Assembly (NCBI GenBank): GCA_027596075.1
Contig: JADGJC010000179.1
Coordinates: forward strand, 1 to 64,000
Length of the DNA stretch: 64,000 bases
DNA from: Rhizophlyctis rosea
Lineage: Eukaryota > Chytridiomycota > Chytridiomycetes > Rhizophlyctidales > Rhizophlyctidaceae
Direction of reading: 5' to 3'
Both the position numbers and the translations under genes were made by a program. Each line of letters opens with the position of its first letter. Within the stretch, counting starts at the first letter, position 1. Below, piece by piece: positions 59,477 through 64,000 of this stretch. The notes below the pieces were generated by a model. It was not told the origin of the DNA and ran no database searches. It worked only from the letters and a program-made list of their open reading frames with translations.

Positions 59477-59830
59477 ACAACCACCGGGTAAACTCAGTAG
59501 TCGTCCTCAAAAAGAAGAAGCGCACATATTATATTGCCAGAAGATTGTACACATACTCCAGCATAGATCCAGTTCTTATGCGTCACACAATTGATACCGA
59601 AAATGTTAGCACGTTCGTAAGTTTATGTTATTATGGAGTTGCGCGAGAGAGGTATTGGTGTTGAAGCTAGTGTCGAGTATGATATCCGTGAAGGTTGGCT
59701 CAGGGGTAAGTGAGGACGGGTTGAATGTCGGTCGCGAATAGGGGAGTCCAAGTTTCCGAGGGGTGACTTTGCAGTTGGAACCTCGAATTTCCTGAGCTTG
59801 CACTGTCGGATACCATCACCAACCCAAACC

Positions 59831-60015
59831 TTTCTGACTCAGCTCAGGCTAGCCTGTCAGAAAGAGCCATCAGTTTGCAACTGATGGATGCAACAACCGC
59901 TTTCATCCATTCGCTCGGACTAGCGGATGAAAATGGGAGCCTGGGGTCGGAGGATGGCGACGTCGTTGGGCGTCCCGACAAACAAGACCAACCGGGCATC
60001 ATACAGAGTATGATG
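59831..60015. repeat. Series of four short perfect hairpins
   Basis: Four inverted repeats follow each other in 185 bases: TTTCTGAC/GTCAGAAA (59831-59863, enclosing the palindrome AGGCTAGCCT); CCATCAGTT-TGC-AACTGATGG (59867-59887); TTTCATCC/GGATGAAA with an inner CGCT/AGCG (59901-59932); CATCATAC-AGA-GTATGATG (59997-60015). The second and fourth have three-base loops. A plus-strand frame runs through them without a known domain. Confidence 0.6.
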
Positions 60016-60210
60016 GATGGAGAGCCTGGGTTGTCTGGACGGCCAACGAGAGTCGTTAATAAGCATGAAGACAAGAAGTTGAATGATAGAGATTGAAAAT
60101 GGGAAGAGGCGACGAGATGGAGGTGACGATGGAAGTGAATGTGGGAAGAGAGAAGAGCAGGGAAAGAAGTGTTCGGCGTGGGTCTGGACTTTGAGATTGG
60201 ATGAGCCTCA

Positions 60211-60280
60211 TGTATGAGTCATGATGATGATGTGCTGGTACCAGCCCCCAGGCCCCAGGGCTCTCCGTTGTGACCCGATC
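60211..60280 (+). repeat. Dispersed repeat shared with 63070-63133, copy A
   Basis: It carries TGTATGAGTCATGATGATGA, then GGCCCCAGGGCTCTCC and TTGTGACCCGATCT. The same blocks occur in the same order at 63070-63133, next to the small minus-strand frame by DCP1. Similarity continues weakly to about 60345 (TTTGCAC...TCTGAGC), covering the equivalent of that frame's C-terminal codons. Confidence 0.65.
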
Positions 60281-60378
60281 TACTCAACTCCAGTAACTTC
60301 CAACTTCTTCCTCTTTTTTGCACGCTCTGAGCGTGTTCTTAAGACTCTACTGATCTGCTGTCAACAGACGATTGTAAT

Positions 60379-60497
60379 GGTTGCTGTGATTGTATATTTC
60401 AATTGTGCCACACCCATTGTTCAAGATTTGAATATGCATGTAAATAAACGGATCAGCGGGTGGTGATCACACATATTTTACACCAGCAAATTGGGGA
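60379..60497 (+). repeat. Decayed copy of the TFB4 3' flank
   Basis: See the entry at 57760-57887. Upstream similarity (CTGC...ACAGACG) may extend a little into the last TFB4 codons, but it is weak and I do not claim a gene fragment. Confidence 0.65.
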
Positions 60498-60628
60498 GTG
60501 ATGGGGGGAGGTTACTCTTCATTGACCAAACATACTCCATTATTCTTGAAAGCACAGCAGACGCATTGCTCGTTAAGTTGTGTCCAAGTGTGGTCGGATT
60601 CCCGCCTGATTGGAATTAAATGAATGAC

Positions 60629-60710
60629 TCTGGAGGGGATTCGAACCCTCCTCGCAGTGGTGCATCTCCTGCACCACTGCGATCCCCCAAGGGACCGGAG
60701 CCAGCTGGTT
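60629..60710 (-). other. tRNA-like remnant 2 with a 12-bp perfect hairpin
   Basis: The minus strand has an intact B-box (GGTTCGAATCC) and an acceptor-like pairing GGCTCCG/CAGAGTC with one mismatch and one G-T. Where the anticodon arm should be there is a perfect 12-bp stem, CGCAGTGGTGCA/TGCACCACTGCG, around a five-base loop (60653-60681). The T stem is off by one base, and no anticodon loop with T33 exists, so it cannot be a working tRNA. Confidence 0.45.
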
Positions 60711-60746
60711 CTTCTTGACCAACAAGAGCTGTGTTGATATATCCGA

Positions 60747-60900
60747 GTGCGGCAGACGTGCATCGCTCCACTATTTTCCAAGTGCGGTAGACGTGCATCG
60801 CTCCATATTTCTCCCGTTGCGGCAGACGTGCATCGCTCCACTGATTGTCCGAGTGCGGTAGACGTGCATCGCTCCACAGTTTTCCAAATGCGGTCGCTCG
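60747..60900. repeat. 35-36 bp tandem repeat, four copies plus a partial
   Basis: A conserved core GCGGYAGACGTGCATCGCT recurs with starts near 60749, 60784, 60819 and 60855, separated by 11-12 variable bases; a truncated fifth copy (ATGCGGTCGCT) follows at 60888. The Y base alternates C, T, C, T along the array, suggesting growth by doubling of a two-unit block. Confidence 0.85.
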
Positions 60901-61176
60901 ATGGATTCGTCGTACGGTTTTCGAAAAAAGAAGCAAAGACCAAGGATAAATAAAATCGATCCATCAGCAAACAAAACGAAGTAGGGCTTTCGACGGACGC
61001 CCAGATCGACGCACTGTGCTGTTCCGATCCCTGCTCCGACGCCCATGCTAACGCACTATCGATACCAAAAAGGATACCGAGGGAGTACGAGCACACTGTC
61101 ACTGCAGGTGGAGCGGCAGAGTAGCATTCGAGATAGACAGCGCTCCCCTTCGGCCAATCGCCCCACCAAACTCACC

Positions 61177-61238
61177 ATGGCATCAACCATATCACCCCAC
61201 CATTCTTCAAAAATCGTTGAAAAGTGGCAGCCACATTC
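61177..61238 (+). other. Possible first exon of a lost or unassembled gene
   Basis: An ATG with good context (CACCATGG) opens a 62-nt frame MASTISPHHSSKIVEKWQPH followed by a consensus donor GTAAGTG at 61239. A continuing exon cannot be identified before the sequence gap at 61445. It may be chance. Confidence 0.2.
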
Positions 61239-61444
61239 GTAAGTGTTTGTGTGTTAACAGTCATTTCATTGCCTTACTGTTGGAAAAGTTGACAGTCAAT
61301 CCGGTACATCTTTTGAGATTTTCAATCACGAAAGTAAGTCGGTCTTTGACAAATCTACCTTGGAAATGACGATAGCAAGATCTGGATCGCGCCACTCGAT
61401 TCGGTTTGGGTGGTGAACGTGTATGCACCATCCCGTCGGTTTCG

Positions 61445-61454
61445 NNNNNNNNNN
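61445..61454. other. Assembly gap (10 N)
   Basis: Ten undetermined bases mark a scaffold join; the true distance is unknown. It falls inside the repeat-rich stretch. Confidence 0.99.
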
Positions 61455-61906
61455 CGAGTAGCGGCAAATTCGCGGAAGGAGGTCGGATACAACTATCACC
61501 ATCAGTAAAACCTGACATCCCCCCCCGTTGAACGGCTAAGAGAGTGCTCTCCCCACCAGGAACAAGGTACTCCTCCTCCCCTGAGCGGCTCAGAGAAGCA
61601 CCTTGCCCCGCGAGCATGGTGAATCATTGGTCTTGAAACTTGATTGGTCAATTTGCGGGACGGTGGTGGAGGATCGTATGAGGAAAAGGATAGCGAGTTC
61701 GTAGGAAAACACTGTTACTGCCGGACGCCCCCCTCCATCCACAAAATGGACGGAGTTCCAACCGGACGGGGGAGACAATAACGACCGATCGCAAAGGTGC
61801 GGGTTCGCGAGGCAAAAAGCTCGACGGTCGGATATCGGGGGCCCAACTTCGAGACGGAAGCCGACTTGGGGGTGCCAGAATCTCGAAGTCTTGTGTGGAG
61901 CCGCAT

Positions 61907-61953
61907 TGTTTCACCCGGGGCTCGAACCCAGTCAATGGCCGTTCCAATGAAAC
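61907..61953 (-). other. tRNA-like remnant 3 (47 nt, acceptor and T arm only)
   Basis: The minus strand shows GTTTCAT pairing with GTGAAAC (one G-T at the inner end), then discriminator A, and a five-bp T arm CTGGG-TTCGAGC-CCCGG. Only 16 bases lie between the 5' acceptor strand and the T arm, so D and anticodon arms are missing. It could be a coincidence of about 12 base pairs but resembles the other two remnants. Confidence 0.35.
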
Positions 61954-63069
61954 GTATGCGGTTGCTTGATAGTCAATTGCTCCCCTCTGTCTTTATAGGG
62001 GCTTGGGACCCTCCACCTTTCGATGAGCACTTTCGCCAATCACTGAAAGATGGGCGACATTAGAGCTCGAAGGTTGAAGGCACAGTTATTGTTGGCTCTG
62101 CTGTATCCCATTGAAGGAACTCGTGACCGACCGGCGCTCGTGTGGGTAACCCGACGTTGCTTGCGCGAATCCCACTCGTGGGCTCTTGCAATCGCGCAGG
62201 GCCGGTGGTCGCTCTGTGTGAGAAGAGGAGGGGTGAAACGCACGAGAAGAGAAGGCGATGGGCACCAGGGATTGAAACGGTCTAACCTCAGACCGAAATA
62301 CTGCTGGCATAGATACTCAAGGATCACAAAAAGGATCCGGAGTGGCACAAGGCCCCGTACGACGCACTTCACGAAGGTTCCCCTGACACCCTACCTGGCG
62401 AAATCCCCACCCTCCATGTAATCCGCTCCAAAGAATGTCCGGAACGTACCCTCAAGGATACTTCCGGGCCGGCGACCATATTGTTTCGGACCCAGGTGGT
62501 GTTCACCAACCGGGGCACCTGAAAGCAATATTGTCAACCGCGCCGTGGTTTATCCTCAACAGCCCGTACCGACATTCCCCCGCTCCCGCCCGTAGGGAGA
62601 AGTCGGTTCCACGTGTTGGTGTCAGTTGTCTTGTACCGTTTTAGGCGTTGTACTTGGCAGACGGGGCTACAGTAAGCTCGGAACGTGCCGGCGGTGGTAT
62701 GTATGATACCCGCATTATGCCCCATGTGACTTTCGGCAAGCGTCAGCGCGCAACTGGAACCCCCTGCGATGGCCCAAGCACGTGGAGATCCGGAGGTGGT
62801 CAGAAAGACCTGATAGTGGGAGGTTGATCGACCGTTGTTGAAATCTTGTTGAGAGCTTGTCTGAAGAAGTTTTGTTGAGGGGTGAGAAAGAAGTGAGGGA
62901 ACAGAAGTTGAAAGAGAAAAGAGAGACTGACCGTGTGATTGACGAGGGTTTATTTTTGAAGAGACTTGGCCGATGGACACGATGATGGAAATTGGATGTA
63001 GGAAGGGGAGAAAGGAGTGTTTGGGGGTGCCCGTCTTCCAGTCTTTGTGTCCAGGGAGTTTGACCTTCG

Positions 63070-63133
63070 TGTATGAGTCATGATGATGATGTTGAAGGGA
63101 CCGGGCCCCAGGGCTCTCCATTGTGACCCGATC
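63070..63133 (+). repeat. Dispersed repeat shared with 60211-60280, copy B
   Basis: It contains TGTATGAGTCATGATGATGA, GGGCCCCAGGGCTCTCC and TTGTGACCCGATCT, and directly abuts the stop codon of the small minus-strand frame at 63134. It may be the original 3' flank from which copy A derives. Confidence 0.6.
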
Positions 63134-63349
63134 TCAATTTCTCTCTCTGTTTGCACTTATTCTGAGCATTTGTTCAATCTTCGCGTTGGAAAGTTGTTGA
63201 TTTCCTGCTGACACAGCAAAGTGGGAAATATCCTGCAACCCTTTACAAGCTATCATATAAGGAACAAGCAAGGGGTGAACCGCAGGTGGTAAATTTCCAA
63301 AACCATAGGTAAACGCGTCACTGAACTGCTTGTTGGCTTCGACTGTCAT
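63134..63349 (-). CDS. Small hypothetical protein divergent from DCP1
   Basis: ATG 63349 opens a frame of 71 codons, MTVEANKQFSDAFTYGFGN, LPPAVHPLLVPYMIACKGLQ, DISHFAVSAGNQQLSNAKIE, QMLRISANRERN. I do not recognise it. The composition is like a small helical soluble protein, without signal peptide or membrane segment. It lies 57 bp from the DCP1 start codon in opposite orientation, so both would share a promoter. A decayed stretch of its 3' end seems to be repeated near 60305-60345, an argument that this was a transcribed unit that has been copied. Confidence 0.4.
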   Translation of the reverse strand: MTVEANKQFSDAFTYGFGNLPPAVHPLLVPYMIACKGLQDISHFAVSAGNQQLSNAKIEQMLRISANRERN

Positions 63350-63406
63350 CTTGAGGACCAAGACTAAACGCTCGCTTATAAAACAGTAAAGTTACCTGCC
63401 TCCACA

Positions 63407-64000
63407 ATGGACGCGGCAGCTCGCCAAGCCGTGAACCTTACCGTTCTTCGACGCCACGACCCAACAATTACTACCATATTGGACAGTTCGAGTCACGTCG
63501 TTGTGTATGACTTTGACAACAAGGGCCAAGCTTGGGTACGTGATGCTTTGCGGCCGCAGTTCGCGCACGCGAAGCTATATTATCAGTGAACTTATACATG
63601 CTTTCGCTTTTCTTCCTTTGATCTGCAGAAAAAGCTCGGAATAGAAGGAACAATTTTCATCTTCCAACGATCAATTGAACCGCAATATGGTATTTTTGTA
63701 ATGAACAGACTTGGCGTGGAGAACTTTACGTCGCCGTTGAATCCGGACATGGAAGTGCAAATCATGGGAGATTATGTCATCTTTAGAAAAGAAGATGGTA
63801 AATTTCATATTCAACGTCTTACGTAACCATGACGAGCCTTACCATTGCACTGTGCTGCCGAATGACGCTTACCCCGATTGACAAGAATAGATAGCGTGCA
63901 AGGACTGTGGATATATGAACCGGCAGATAGGATCCGATTGGCTCAATCCATGACAAAGTAAGGCTTTTGGTTGTGCTTGAAAAGATCCGCATCATGAGAG
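63407..64000 (+). CDS. DCP1: mRNA-decapping enzyme subunit DCP1 (5' part, cut by the window end)
   Basis: Three exons and the start of a further intron are visible. Exon 1 (ATG 63407): MDAAARQAVNLTVLRRHDPT, ITTILDSSSHVVVYDFDNKG, QAW. Exon 2: KKLGIEGTIFIFQRSIEPQ, YGIFVMNRLGVENFTSPLNP, MEVQIMGDYVIFRKED. Exon 3: DSVQGLWIYEPADRIRLAQS. These form the EVH1-like fold of Dcp1 with the hallmark FxMNRL block and the LWIYE/W-x-Y strand that binds proline-rich partners. Both visible junctions keep frame. Dcp1 activates the Dcp2 cap hydrolase in P-bodies. The remainder of the gene lies beyond the window. Confidence 0.93.

Larger units (their letters stand above)
57752..63133. other. Gene-poor, repeat-derived region with an assembly gap
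   Basis: This 5.4-kb stretch has only short overlapping frames with no domain. It contains three tRNA-like remnants, a 35-36 bp tandem repeat, a series of short hairpins, direct repeats, decayed copies of flanking gene ends, and a 10-base N gap; each is listed separately. Composition is uneven (G+C-rich around 59900-60050 and 61450-62650). It looks like a breakpoint or old insertion zone rather than a normal promoter region. Confidence 0.6.

Noticed and set aside
60629..60710. tRNA-Sec or a type II (Leu/Ser) tRNA gene
   Set aside because: The long hairpin suggested a long variable or anticodon arm, but there is no seven-base anticodon loop with T33, the acceptor has a mismatch and the T stem is off by one.
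60747..60900. CRISPR array
   Set aside because: The repeat unit and spacing look similar at first, but spacers are only 11-12 bases and resemble each other, there are four copies, no cas gene is near, and the genome is eukaryotic. It is a minisatellite-type tandem repeat.
61261..61617. Minus-strand frame crossing the N gap
   Set aside because: It includes undetermined bases and shows no domain, so it cannot be supported.
62534..63121. 195-codon minus-strand frame as a gene
   Set aside because: It is open by chance in G+C-rich sequence, without a domain, and its first codons lie inside the dispersed repeat at 63070-63133.

Overview
The window looks like nuclear DNA of a zoosporic (flagellated) fungus, most likely a chytrid. 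Genes are rich in short GT...AG introns. The gene set is fungal: a BCK1/Mkh1-type MAPKKK, a DPM3 subunit, and a secreted esterase with three chitin-binding (CBM18) modules. A CEP83-like distal-appendage protein points to a lineage that still builds a flagellum. The order within the chytrids cannot be settled from sequence alone.

Layout. 1-4.4 kb: two tandem F-box-like/ankyrin paralogues, the first with a broken frame or a tiny intron. 5.1-9.2 kb (minus): a RasGEF with a degenerate Ras-like domain at its N-terminus. 11.4-17.1 kb: a BAT2/PRRC2-like RG/P-rich protein. 17.8-18.4 kb (minus): DPM3, head to head with an intron-rich Ohr/OsmC peroxidase. 19.9-24.8 kb (minus): the MAPKKK. 25.5-27.2 kb: the esterase-CBM18 protein. 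27.8 kb: tRNA-Thr(TGT). 28.8-29.9 kb (minus): a zinc-ribbon gene with three frame breaks. 30.4-33.7 kb (minus): CC2D1/Lgd. 34.1 kb: a 48-residue cysteine-rich metallothionein-like gene. 35.6-37.7 kb (minus): a homeodomain protein. 39.6-41.2 kb: a MEAK7-type TLDc protein. 41.7-43.3 kb (minus): a PIG-L-family deacetylase with an in-frame stop. 43.9-45.5 kb (minus): an F-box protein. 45.7-46.9 kb: a BtuF-like binding protein. 47.1-48.4 kb (minus): NBP35. 49.2-50.5 kb: an orphan seven-helix membrane protein. 51.0-52.9 kb: NAR1. 53.1-56.1 kb (minus): CEP83. 56.4-57.8 kb: TFB4. 63.4 kb to the end: DCP1, cut by the window.

57.8-63.1 kb is different. It has no convincing gene, an assembly gap (61445-61454), a 35-36 bp tandem repeat, three tRNA-like acceptor/T-arm remnants, a run of short perfect hairpins, and decayed copies of flanking gene ends, including the 3' tail of TFB4. 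It reads as a repeat-derived, rearranging segment between two housekeeping genes.

Shared biology: NBP35 and NAR1, two steps of cytosolic iron-sulfur cluster assembly, lie within 6 kb with one gene between them. The RasGEF and the MAPKKK could both serve growth signalling, but nothing in the sequence links them directly. Exon boundaries were read by eye from splice sites and frame; those described as joining in frame were checked codon by codon, the others are approximate.
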